A DNA stretch of 24,373 nt from Collodictyon triciliatum. Lineage: Eukaryota > CRuMs. Below the pieces are notes generated by a model. It searched no databases. It had not been told where the DNA came from and saw only the letters and a list, made by a program, of their open reading frames with translations. Location: contig JBHJMP010000898.1 in the NCBI GenBank assembly GCA_043381765.1, positions 1 through 24,373 of the forward strand, in the 5' to 3' direction. Made by a program: the position numbers and the translations under genes. Of this stretch, positions 8,119 through 24,265 are shown in pieces. Position 1 is the first letter of the stretch. Each line of letters opens with the position of its first letter.

Positions 8119-10358
8119 GGACGAATCATGGCTGCTGGAGCAAAAAAACATGTTGTCCAACTCACTTGTCGAGGCTGCAGAAGAGAAATTAAGCCAGGTT
8201 CATACTTTTATATATACTTTTCTAATCCATAATCTCGTAGCATTATTTACCTGTATATCTGAATATCTCACTCCAGGCACACTATGCCATGTCGTGATTG
8301 ATTGAGCCAACACCAACTCTGTGTTTTCCTTTTGAAAGGAACCATTCCATGGACTAAATCGGTCTTTATCATATTTCCATATTAGTTTTGTAAACAAAGA
8401 GCTTCAAATCAAGCCGAAACATTACTGGAAAGAAAATTATTGGATGTTTGGACTTCTGTACAGCATTGCGAGGTATTTACCTGATTCCCAGCACTGATGT
8501 AATGATATATATATATGTATGTATATCATGATTCAAGTATCTTTTTCTTTTCTTTTTTCCATATTCATTTAGTTTTCTTCCTGAAAAAAAAGCGATATAA
8601 ACGTTCAAAGTGACAAACTATAGGTTGAATATTGGAAAATTACTCTAACAGAGATTGAAGAGAACCTTGGGAATTTTATTGACGGTGCCGACAGATTCTT
8701 GAAAGCAATTGAGTCCATATACGAAAATGGAAAAGGATCGATTGTACGCATTTGATTATTGCTTTGAAAAGAGAATGATTCTTTCATAACTTCTTTTTTG
8801 GGTGAAAATATGTGATTCTTACAATTAATCCAAAACACAATTTTCTGTGGACTCCATAATACTTCATTTTCTCAACTGACATAGTTTTTTCAATCTAAAT
8901 GTATTGCATCATCTATTAGTGCTTATTTACCTCCTTTTTTTTTTACTCTATTCGACTCAAAGATCGGTGGTTATTTACCTCTATTAGTTTTCATCCATTA
9001 CCAAGTTCTGGTCGTCCGAACCACAGCAAAGCTCTGCAGACCAATTCCAACTTTATATGGAGAGTGCGATTGTAAGGTCCAATTGAAACTTGCATTATAT
9101 GTTATGCGTAGTAATATGTCAATTCTTTTTTTTTGGTTATGTGCATATATTTAAATCAAGTATAACAGGCTATGGGTGAAATTAATTTAATGATTGCATC
9201 GGCACATTTCCGCTTTCATAATTACATTCGTGGTATGACATAAGCCTTTTGTTTTTATTATAGTTATGAACAGTGTACAATTGTACTTTTTTTTTTTTAC
9301 GTGGAGACATTTCATATTTTTCATCCTCTCTCGCTTAATAATTGCTTCGTTTAATGAAACAAAAATCCAGGGGGGCTGCATTTTCGACGAGGATGGAAAC
9401 TTTTTGAAGAGGCATATGAAAATATCTTGAAAAGAAATCCACTGCACTCAGGTTAATCATTCCACTTTTTTTTTTTTAAAAAAAATTAATAATAATTGGA
9501 ATTACGATTTAAAGAATGTAATATTGGCCCATAGCCCATTCTTGAATTATGAAAATTCTTTTTCAATGACATACCAATTTTAATTCATATCACTAGCATA
9601 TGTGTCAACATAACACTGGGGCATTTTGTAAATATACTTGAATCATGTTATAGAACCCTTGGAGAAAAAGAACGTACGATCGATGGAATCAGTCTCTTTC
9701 TTGTCGGTTCGCAACTCTTCCCATGCACAACAGATCGAGACTCTCCTTTCCAAGTGCAGACATCATCACTTGTCTGAAAGAGCCATAAGCAGCTTACTCT
9801 TCGACGTTGGGATATACCACTTCTTTGTAATATATTTGTCTATTATCAATTATAATATGCCTTTTGGTACTTGTATGACTTTTCTGACCAAATAATACGT
9901 GTCTACCAAAACTGATGATATTTTATTGATTGAAAACCGCACTATGTAATAATCTGTAGCTGACCTTACTTTTTTTATCCTTAAGATTCATTATTCTATT
10001 TTTAACGGTGTGAAAATATAAAAAGCTCTCTCTTGTTCCGGATACATTTGCTATGCTGGTTGAGGTCATCGGGTTCCATGCTGACAGGGACCATGGCATC
10101 GTTTTGCTTGAGGAATGCGTGTTAGAGGAGGGATATCGCTGTAAGCTTTGGAATAATAACAATCCTGTGTTTTATTTTTCTTCCGTGGTCTTGGTTTTCG
10201 CTTTCAGTAGCTCAGATATTTAATTAATTTTTTTTTCGTGTAAATGTCTATGAGCTAATGCTTTCTATTCTAAACTACTTCCTATCCGCCACACAGCACC
10301 AGCAGCCATTTTACCATTAGGTATCGCTCGACTATGTTATTATTATTATTATTATTTA

Positions 10359-10420
<62 letters not shown>

Positions 10421-12929
10421 TTGTGATTTTTCTTTCATTTAGTAAAGAATTCGAACATAGGAGAAGACGTATTACAGTCCAGTGCAACATTTTTAAAGTT
10501 AAATTTCTGAAATGATGACATAGCGGTAGCTTACCATTCAGCAGATGGAAATTGGGACAGAGGAGTAATTGCTTTTAAGACAGCCGTTGAAGAATACCCG
10601 TATGCTCCTCGCTTTTATTTTTATTTTTATTTTTATTTTTATTTTTATTTTTATTTTTATTTTTATTTTTATTTTTATTTTTATTTTTATTTTTATTTTT
10701 ATTTTTATTTTTATTTTTATTTTTATTTTTATTTTTATTTTTATTTTCATTTCTAGTCAGACACTTTTGTAGAATTATATTTCTCCGTTTTTAGGGACAA
10801 CATTATATATCACTACATGCTTGGTATTATGAGTCGGCAAAGTGGTGACATGGACCTATCATCGAAAGCGCTGAGCGTTGCATCTGAATATGCATCGTAA
10901 GCCACACATTATTATAAAATAATTGCGCTTGCCCGCTTTGGATAATTTTTTATATTATTATCGCAGTATCAATCCATTCACGAATATATATTTTTTTTTG
11001 GTGTAAAAACGAACAGAAAGAGAGGTTATAACCAGCTACATCTTACTGCAAGCTATGAAGCCGCACATAATGATTTCCTCCTGGTTTTTTCTTTTATCTA
11101 TAAAGAGAGTATCAAACAAAGCACAAATGCTTACTGCACTTGATGGTCAATTTAATCTTACGCTTATAATGTATGACTTTTTACATAATTATTGACATAT
11201 CTATAGCTGGAATGGAACAAGGCTGCGGTCACCATCGAAATGTTTCTAAGAGGTGAGCTCCAAGTTACTGAAATAGCATGCATGCTTCATTTTACTCTCA
11301 TATACTGCAGATTCATAAGGGAATATAACATCACTATCTGCCATGTAATTCGACTCGAATCCAATAAAGAAACAAAGTCGAAACAATTTCGTGCGTATGG
11401 GTCTTTCAAACTCGGACTTTGCTACCTGATGTTGGGCAAAGTTGACGAAGCAGTGGAAATATATGAAAAGTTACAAGAGTATGTCCGGCCAGTGAGTCTT
11501 TGCATGAACAAGTTCCTTCTCATATGTGCACAAATTACTTCTTTTTCTTTTGATTGACTCCCACAAAAGAAATAATCAAAGCATCATTATTGGTATTAAT
11601 ATTAATAATAATAGTTTTATTCGAGAATAATGTATCACTCGGATTCTATATCACCCCACAATTTCAAAGTATTTTATAACTTTAAATGTTATTGACACGT
11701 CTGTCGTATATAATAAATCTTTCAGTCCATGAATTTTGATTGCTATGCTCGGCGGCGCTCCCAAAAGTATCTCAAGACACGTACAATCACAGAATTTGAT
11801 AAGATTTACTTCCAGGCAACTTTCTGCAACGATGCATTCAAGGTTGGTATTCTTTTTTTATAATTAAAAAATTGTTATAAAGTATTATTGAGACCGTGTT
11901 ATTAGTATGTGAAAAGAAATAACATAGCGTGGCTCTTGAATAACATCTTTTCTCTAGATTTTTTTAATTTGTGTTCTCTTTGTTATTTTCTTTCATATAT
12001 TATTTGCTCTAGTTTGAGACTGCTCTCGGGTTGGTGGAAGGATTTGCAGATAAACATGTATGTGGTGATACTCTTTCATTTTGCAACAATTTAATTTTCA
12101 TTAAGTTAGGCGAATCGAATCATAATAAAAATAATAAAAGTCTATTATATTTTTGTGTGATTTTTTCAGCAAAAAAATGGATAAAATACGAGAGAAATAA
12201 AATAGTATTCACCGTAACTCGAAAACTAGGAGCCTGATGGATTCATACTCCCAGATGACAGAGAACTTATTTTACTCTACACAAAGGCGTTTTCACTTCT
12301 TAAATTAAACAGATTTGAGGAATCTAAGGAGATGTTAAATGTAATTGCTCATTATCCTGAAGTCATAAAGCTCGAAGAGTTTGAATTGCGCTCAATTCAA
12401 ATGTTTACTTTTTACTATTTACATTCTATCGCAGAAAATAATTCTTTACGCTGACTCGGTCGAAGATGAAAAGCAAATCGTGCCACAGACATATTCATTG
12501 TTGGCCGAAATCGCATTAAAAGGTAAACCCTATTTGGTCTTCAAATGATTTGTGACGCTGATTTCTATTTTGCTCTGTTTTGAATTAATTCGCATTAAAG
12601 TTGGAAAGAAATAAATCTCGCAAATGTCATTCACGCTCAATCCTAATTGCAAAATTATATTTATTCTCTTCCTTTTTTCTTCATATGTACATGTATGTAT
12701 GTTTTCTAATGTTTTGTAATGTATAATTATGACCATGCCTATTTGCATGTGTATATCAACTTTTGCCTTGCATCGCACTAACCAAAGAGCCAAAGAATCC
12801 CGTCTTTCAGAATGTGAATACTACTTAAGCTCGGCTCTCCAGATGAAAGGATATGACTTTGAAAAGATTCTTCGGATGCACTTGAAGGGTCTCCAAAAAA
12901 ACTTGAAAAACAAACGCGCTGCATCGTAA
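8119..12929 (+). CDS. TTC39/Iml2-family tetratricopeptide-repeat protein, 19 exons
   Basis: Exons: 8119-8197, 8386-8472, 8624-8743, 8988-9071, 9169-9232, 9371-9451, 9654-9826, 10026-10140, 10297-10320, 10530-10599, 10795-10896, 11017-11083, 11207-11252, 11370-11491, 11726-11842, 12013-12057, 12230-12340, 12435-12522, 12811-12929 (TAA). Every junction is GT-AG and in phase, giving about 570 residues, the usual length of the family. Recognisable blocks: GGLHFRRGWKLFEEAYENIL (about 145-164), FFLSLVPDTFAMLVEVIGFH followed by ADRDHG (about 228-253), QLHLTASYEAAHNDFLLLEW (about 338-357), a TPR-like FKLGLCYLMLGKVDEAVEIY, and the C-terminal EYYLSSALQMKGYDFEKIL. The match to TTC39 (DUF3808, related to yeast Iml2) rests on this order. 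Human paralogues affect lipid homeostasis and yeast Iml2 has been linked to lipid or aggregate handling, so a role here is only inferred. No transmembrane segment or signal peptide is visible. The N-terminal 120 residues are less conserved and the start exon is unresolved. Confidence 0.9.
10297..10320 (+). other. 24-nt microexon of the TTC39-like gene
   Basis: Flanked by CGCCACACAG and GTATCG, it contributes seven whole codons (PAAILPL) plus split codons at both ends, phase 1 in and phase 1 out. The residues match the Ala/Leu-rich helix that follows the VGF-x-R-x-x-G block in TTC39 proteins. That match supports it against simple skipping, although skipping would keep the frame. Confidence 0.75.
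10336..10422. repeat. (TTA)n microsatellite, intronic
   Basis: Lies in the intron after the 24-nt exon of the TTC39-like gene. It is nearly pure, with one TTTATTG interruption near 10356. Confidence 0.97.
10613..10747. repeat. (TTTTTA)n hexanucleotide microsatellite, intronic
   Basis: About 22 nearly perfect copies start 13 nt after the donor at 10600 and end 48 nt before the exon at 10795, filling most of this roughly 195-nt intron. The KIKIKI and FIFIFI open frames are artefacts of the repeat. Confidence 0.98.
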
Positions 12930-13017
12930 ATGAATATCCACATATTCTATTCAATACTCAAAATATTCCCAGCGCAGACACATCTTTTGATTTCATTTTT
13001 TTTATTTTCAAACAAAA

Positions 13018-13023
13018 ATTAAA
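13018..13023 (+). terminator. Possible poly(A) signal (ATTAAA) of the TTC39-like gene
   Basis: An ATTAAA variant lies 89 nt after the stop codon at 12927-12929, in AT-rich sequence. It is the closest canonical-like signal on this strand. Confidence 0.35.
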
Positions 13024-13081
13024 GACAACGAAATCAATCCAGAATGGAAGGGTAATTTGCTCATCGTTTCGAAATCAATCC

Positions 13082-13087
13082 TTTATT
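13082..13087 (-). terminator. Possible poly(A) signal (AATAAA) of POP5
   Basis: TTTATT on the plus strand reads AATAAA on the minus strand, 68 nt downstream of the POP5 stop. With the ATTAAA at 13018 on the other strand, the two convergent genes would end within about 60 bp of each other. Confidence 0.45.
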
Positions 13088-13154
13088 CGCATCAAGACTG
13101 AAATTATACACGCATCACATCGCATCATATCGAACAAACCGCACCAGCGTCCAA

Positions 13155-14189
13155 TCAGCGAGCACCGGTAAACAGCGCAGTTTTGCTCTTCTTTGCCGGA
13201 TTCTCCAATCGTTTTTCCTCGTCCGTGCGTGAGTGTAAAGTGTTTGAGTGAGTCTGCATCGGCTGGGAATGAGAATGTGATTCAGGTATAGCTGTGGCTG
13301 TGGTTGTTGCCATCTGCCTGTCCTCCTCCGATTCCTCCTGGCCCTCGGCTTCATTCTCGTCACCATCGGATTCGCTGTCTGCCTTCTGATTTGTAAAGAA
13401 CTCGCTGTCGAGCGCGGTGGCGTGGTTGAGTCGCATCAATACTTTCAGGCATTTTTCCAGTGTCCCTGTTTGTCGGTAGAGGTGTCTTGTGAGTTTAAGT
13501 TTTTCTTTTCTTTCATTATTTTGATTGCTCTTTATTTTTCCCCGTTGGATATTGTTGATTATATTAGAGTCGCACTTCAGATATATACATATGTCTTTTG
13601 CTAGTTTGGTTACTATGTTTGGCTCATGAACGAAGGCGGAATGGATTCTGCAGCTTCCGCCAAGGCGCGCACAAACCTGATATGTGGAGTGTTTGGATCA
13701 CAGTGTCTCGCCCCGAGAATCGCCGGATGAAGAAGCAGCCGAAGACAAAGTCCTTCGCAAAGGATCTTGGGATGCGGGCGATGGCTGTGCTTGTGTTTGG
13801 ATTCCAGAACTTTGCTTTGTGCATAATTATGTATGTGTATATACGTGAGTGTACGCTTACGAAAGAGCAATTATACCAGAGATGGCATTACGTACACATA
13901 GACAAATAAGTAAGTAAATGAGACAAGAAGTGGCAACAAAGAAGGGACTTGGAGAAAGAAAAGAGAACAAAAGAAAAAGAGGGGAATGAGAAGGAAAAGG
14001 CTTTGCGTGAGTGCGTGTGCGAGACAAACCAACAAGCCCACGAATGCGGGCCAGAGCCAACTCGCCATAAAACTTGCTGAGATGCTCCTGCAAGCGAAGA
14101 GTGACGTCCATCGCATTCAGGTATGATTGTTGACTCCCGTCGCCCCAGTGGAAGCGGAAAAGCACGTAGCGCGATTTGAAGCGAGCCAT
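13155..14189 (-). CDS. POP5: RNase P/MRP protein subunit POP5, three exons
   Basis: POP5 is a small RNA-binding subunit of the RNase P and RNase MRP ribonucleoproteins, which process pre-tRNA 5' ends and pre-rRNA in the nucleus. Exon 1 (14189-14030) starts MARFKSRYVLFRFHW, matching the family's conserved M-V-R-F-K-x-R-Y opening. Exon 2 (13814-13677) carries IARIPRSFAKDFVFGCFFIR, then RFSGRDTVIQTLHISG, the most conserved core. Exon 3 (13465-13155) begins TLEKCLKVL, continues to FFTNQKAD, and ends in TGA. Both introns are GT-AG, phase 1. The product is about 202 residues, longer than the human protein (163). The extra length is a C-terminal tail with an acidic run (SDGDENEAEGQEESEED) followed by Ser/His/Thr-rich and basic residues. 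Low-complexity tails of this kind are lineage-specific in many POP5 proteins. It is convergent with the TTC39-like gene (225 bp apart). Confidence 0.93.
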
Positions 14190-14768
14190 TCTGGGTGCGT
14201 GTTTGCAAGCAAGTCTCAGCAAAGTACAGTTGCAATCTTGCCTTCCTTTTTTTCTTTCTTTTATTATCCTCCCACTCAAGCAAAGCCTCGTCAAGATAGT
14301 GAAAAAAAAAATAGAAGAAAAAAGAAAAGAGAAGAAAAGAGAAAGGAAGTAGCTTTTGTGTATGAATGCCCACAAGAAACACTTTCAAGCGTCAATCGAT
14401 TCAATCCAGAGTTGCTTCGTGCGAGTTGATTTGCTTTGCTGGGTTGATTGTTATATTCATTATTTTTATACATCGCCGAAACATAACTGAATGCTGCACT
14501 CACCACAAGGACGCAAAACAGACGAGAAGATAAGGAAAGGAAAAGAAAAGAAAAGAAGTGAGAAAAAGAAAAGGAAAAAAGAATGATGAAGGAGAGACAC
14601 CACCAATCAGAATCCCGCCCAGAACACCAGGATTATACCGACACCAACCCAGAACAGAAATGAAATGAGGAGAGAAAGACATTCTCGTCAGATAACAACA
14701 CACGAAAGGACACAGCGCCATCAAAGGCGACAATGATAGCAACAAGAATAACATCTCCAAAGGGCTCA
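14190..14768. other. Spacer between POP5 start and channel gene 3' end, with purine-rich tracts
   Basis: This holds the POP5 promoter and the 3' untranslated region of the channel gene, both on the minus strand. Two purine-rich stretches are conspicuous (about 14297-14350 and 14518-14600, GA/AAAAG-rich on the plus strand, so CT-rich on the coding strand). No ORF with family similarity is present. Confidence 0.5.
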
Positions 14769-21493
<6,725 letters not shown>

Positions 21494-21755
21494 CTGAACG
21501 GATCACAACAAAAGTAAATAAAAATAAAAAGTAAGGGCAACAAAGCCAACAAAGATAAAGCAGCTGATTATGCGCGGCGTTTCTGCAAGAACGAGGCAAA
21601 AAGATAAAATAAGTAGAATGATAATAACATATCATTCCCAAAGCCACGGACAAAGGAAATAAAGCCAAAGCCTTTTCCTTTTCATGTGTCCAGCACTTGC
21701 AATGCGTCAGAATTGAACCACGGATACAACACAGTATGTTTGTCGGAAAAGAATC
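21494..21755 (-). CDS. Possible N-terminal coding block of the channel gene, intron content unresolved
   Basis: Open in one frame from an acceptor-like GAAAG at 21756 into the exon ending at 21439. It contains a Cys/His-rich start (CCIRGSILTHCKCWTH) and two hydrophobic, T-rich stretches (ALFPLSVALGMICYY and LLYLCWLCCPYFLFLF). The latter could be translated membrane segments or retained introns. A good acceptor (TGATCCGTTCAG) lies immediately before 21493, and another (CGTTCTTGCAG) lies near 21587. I cannot decide the exon structure. Confidence 0.25.
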
Positions 21756-21900
21756 CTTTCAAAAATAAAACACGAATAAAGAAAATTAAAAAAAAAAAAA
21801 GCTTGCGCTGCGTCGAGTAAAAGCGAAATTATAGCAAAGAAATTGCAGAGAAGCGGACGAAACCAGCAAAGGCTGATCAAACCCACATGGACATTCATAC

Positions 21901-22171
21901 CTTATTTGTATATTTGAACCGTTGGATGTGCTTCAATGAATACAGCTAAAGACAGATGATATACCGACAAAGCGAGCACCCGCAAGAAGATTTTTTACTA
22001 CAATATATCGATTTAATATTGTTTTTGTCCACATAAATGTCATTTGATTCATCTATATGCACTTACATTGTGATATACTATAAATCCCAGATACAGAAAC
22101 CAGTCGAATAACCGCCAGACAAATCCGGAAAACACTCGCGCAAGGTCTATTTTTGGACTTATCGCAATCAT
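21901..22171 (-). CDS. Probable 5' exons of the channel gene (or of a separate small gene)
   Basis: Exon A (22171-22067) begins at an ATG preceded in frame by a TGA further upstream, has 35 codons and ends AAT|GTAAGTGC. It includes the aromatic, partly hydrophobic segment FVWRLFDWFLYLGFIVYHN. Exon B (21945-21901) follows a strong acceptor (ATCTGTCTTTAG), has exactly 15 codons (LYSLKHIQRFKYTNK) and ends AAG|GTATGA, phase 0 throughout. A third open block starting at 21755 after GAAAG continues in the same frame to the exon at 21493-21439. Orientation, spacing and phases fit the N-terminal part of the channel. Family similarity is not visible because these N-termini are variable, so the link is inferred. 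Confidence 0.45.
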
Positions 22172-22418
22172 CACACCAGCAACTCCAGCCAAGGTCTCCC
22201 TCACAAATCAACCATCAAATAGACAAGACGCCTGCCTCCAAACAACAGCGCACATACCCTCCCCAGCCTCGAACTCTGGATTCCTGATCCAATCTACTCA
22301 CCGCACCCTCTTTTCTTTCTTTCTTTCTTTCTTTCTTCTCTTCGGCGTTTATTTGTTGGCAGCTTAGCCGCTACATAAGCGCCCGCACTAACAAGACAGA
22401 CAGCCACACAGCCACACG
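22172..22418. promoter_or_regulatory. Divergent intergenic region with a (TTTC)n tract
   Basis: About 250 bp separate the putative minus-strand start at 22171 from the plus-strand ATG at 22419, so promoters of both genes should lie here. A (TTTC)n pyrimidine tract occupies 22311-22336. No clear TATA box was identified. Confidence 0.45.
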
Positions 22419-23600
22419 ATGCCCCAGCGCAGCGACGCGCCACAACTCAGTTACAAGCCTTACAGAGCTGGTCTTCTTCTGGCTCTGATCCATGTTCTTG
22501 CCTTTGCTTTTGCGCTCGGTGATTCTGCGGCGCAAGCAAAACCGATCCAGTTGGAATCGCTCTCTGTGCCTGCATCGTTGCCGGCGGTCTCTCTGATTCG
22601 CTCGCTGGCAAACGGCTCGCTCTCGCTTGCGTCGGTGCCACAGAGCCCTGCGAATGCTCACGACCCGGAGAGCCTCGACTGGCCGCCAGAAGGGACGGTC
22701 GATCAGACGCAGCCGTGGCTAGAGCGTAGCGCTAATGCAATTGGGTACACGCCCGTTGCGTATCTGAAGTCGCCATACGAGCTGGTTGGCTCGTACTTTG
22801 GGATTTCGGTGGCTCTGAAGGATCCACTCTTGGTTGTCGGGGCGCCAATGACGCCAATATCTGGGTATGCCCAAACAGGCTACGCAACCATCTTTTCTCG
22901 CTCGGGATTCATGTTCAGCACGTTTTCCATCCTGCACGCGAAGGACGCACGACTCCCGCAGCTCACAAACACCTTCTACGGCATTTGCGTGGCCATTTCT
23001 GCTACTCATACGTTCGTGGCCGGCATCGACGACCGCTCGAAGACGGGCTTTGTGGCGGTATACAACACGCAGGGCGCATCGACAAGATACATTCATACCA
23101 TAGCAAGCCCAGTCTCCCAGCCTTACTCGGGATTCGGCCGAGCCATCTCTGCGGATGAGCGCTATCTCTTTATTGCCGCGCCCTTTCAGGACTCAAACGC
23201 CCTTTCTCGACGCGGGTCTATTCATGTCTACATTCGCCTCGGTATTAGCTTTGTGAGGACAGGAGAAATAACAAACAACATGATCGGTGCGTTCTCCAAC
23301 TTTGGAATGGTGATGTATTCTGAATCGATCGATAAGGATGAATTCCCTGAGATGGATAGTACTTGGACAGAATCGAAGAGAAGCTACATCATGATACAGA
23401 GCCTGCCTGGGATTGTCTTCCTTTATCGGGAGTCTGCAAAGGGCTCTCAGCCAGGGCAGGTCTGGGAAGGGATGGGTGGGATGCCTGGGCGCATACCCAC
23501 CTATGTCCGAAATGAAATGTTTGACATTCACGGGTCTTATTTCGATAACTTCCAGACAGGAGGGGTCATCATCAAAGTGAATAACAAATACCTCCAGTAA
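22419..23600 (+). CDS. Secreted FG-GAP/integrin-alpha-like beta-propeller protein, single exon
   Basis: The frame has 393 codons from an ATG (context CACACGATG) to TAA. Residues about 17-40 form a signal peptide or anchor (GLLLALIHVLAFAFALG, small-residue cleavage region DSAAQA). After a linker of low complexity, FG-GAP-like repeats appear at about 121-160 (YELVGSYFGISVALKD, then LLVVGAP), 184-215 (NTFYGICVAISATHTFVAG), 236-272 (YSGFGRAISADERYLFIAAP) and 290-330 (GAFSNFGMVMY). These are the F/Y-G-x-x-V/I-A/S ... L-x-V/I-G/A-A-P pattern of integrin-type propeller blades. At least four blades are visible where seven are usual, so further blades may be divergent or lie in a downstream exon. The stop overlaps a possible donor (CCA|GTAAAA at 23598). 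Function unknown; extracellular binding or adhesion is inferred. The coding region is more GC-rich than its surroundings. Confidence 0.7.
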   Translation: MPQRSDAPQLSYKPYRAGLLLALIHVLAFAFALGDSAAQAKPIQLESLSVPASLPAVSLIRSLANGSLSLASVPQSPANAHDPESLDWPPEGTVDQTQPWLERSANAIGYTPVAYLKSPYELVGSYFGISVALKDPLLVVGAPMTPISGYAQTGYATIFSRSGFMFSTFSILHAKDARLPQLTNTFYGICVAISATHTFVAGIDDRSKTGFVAVYNTQGASTRYIHTIASPVSQPYSGFGRAISADERYLFIAAPFQDSNALSRRGSIHVYIRLGISFVRTGEITNNMIGAFSNFGMVMYSESIDKDEFPEMDSTWTESKRSYIMIQSLPGIVFLYRESAKGSQPGQVWEGMGGMPGRIPTYVRNEMFDIHGSYFDNFQTGGVIIKVNNKYLQ

Positions 23601-24265
23601 AATGGCCGAACGATCTGTTGCATCCTGTCTTCATATGTAAAGGGGGCGGCAGTTCGGCCCCTTGTTGCAGCATGGCAAAGTCCAGCATATATTCCCTCGA
23701 CAATACCTCCCTTTTACCCCTTCCTCCTTTCTCTTGTTCACTTTTTGCATCTTTTTATTTCCTAGCCAGGGAGACATCGCCACTGTAAGCTGAAAGGCCT
23801 TAGTTCAAATAATAAATAACAAATTAGAATTCTTGTCGGAATTGATAGTTTTTTTTTATGGATGATGATGATGTACGGGTGCGCGCGTTAAGATTATAGG
23901 TTTGTTTGTCATCTTTTCCTCTTGTTTACTGGCTACCTCCCGCCAATCCATTCGTGTTGCTGAGCCCTTCTCTTCCAGAATTGCTTTGTATTTCTACACG
24001 AAAAAATTTGCTTTTATTAGAAATATTACTTTAGATATACTTTGACAATTTTGACGTTCCAGTTAATTTATAGGTATATTCATTTCCACAAAAGAATCAG
24101 ACTGTATATGTGCATTTAGTTGAATAAAATATAAAACTCCTTTCGTAGTATATAAATAACTTTGACGCGAAACGCGACGTGTACACCGATCAAAGCAAGA
24201 CGGACAGCTCCCAACCGATTCACGGCCCGAAGTCCAGATCAAAAGGCAGTAAACATACACCCACA
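23601..24265. other. 3' flank of the FG-GAP gene, nothing else recognised
   Basis: Contains the probable 3' untranslated region and a short GATGATGATG run near 23862. No further exon with propeller motifs and no RNA gene was seen. Confidence 0.5.
23811..23816 (+). terminator. Possible poly(A) signal (AATAAA)
   Basis: AATAAA lies about 210 nt downstream of the FG-GAP gene stop, within an AT-rich run (AATAATAAATAAC). Confidence 0.4.

Noticed and set aside
13857-14388. Overlapping minus-strand frames of 166-172 codons around 13857-14388
   Set aside because: The real POP5 first exon occupies only 14030-14189. The rest is intron and flanking pyrimidine-rich sequence read through.
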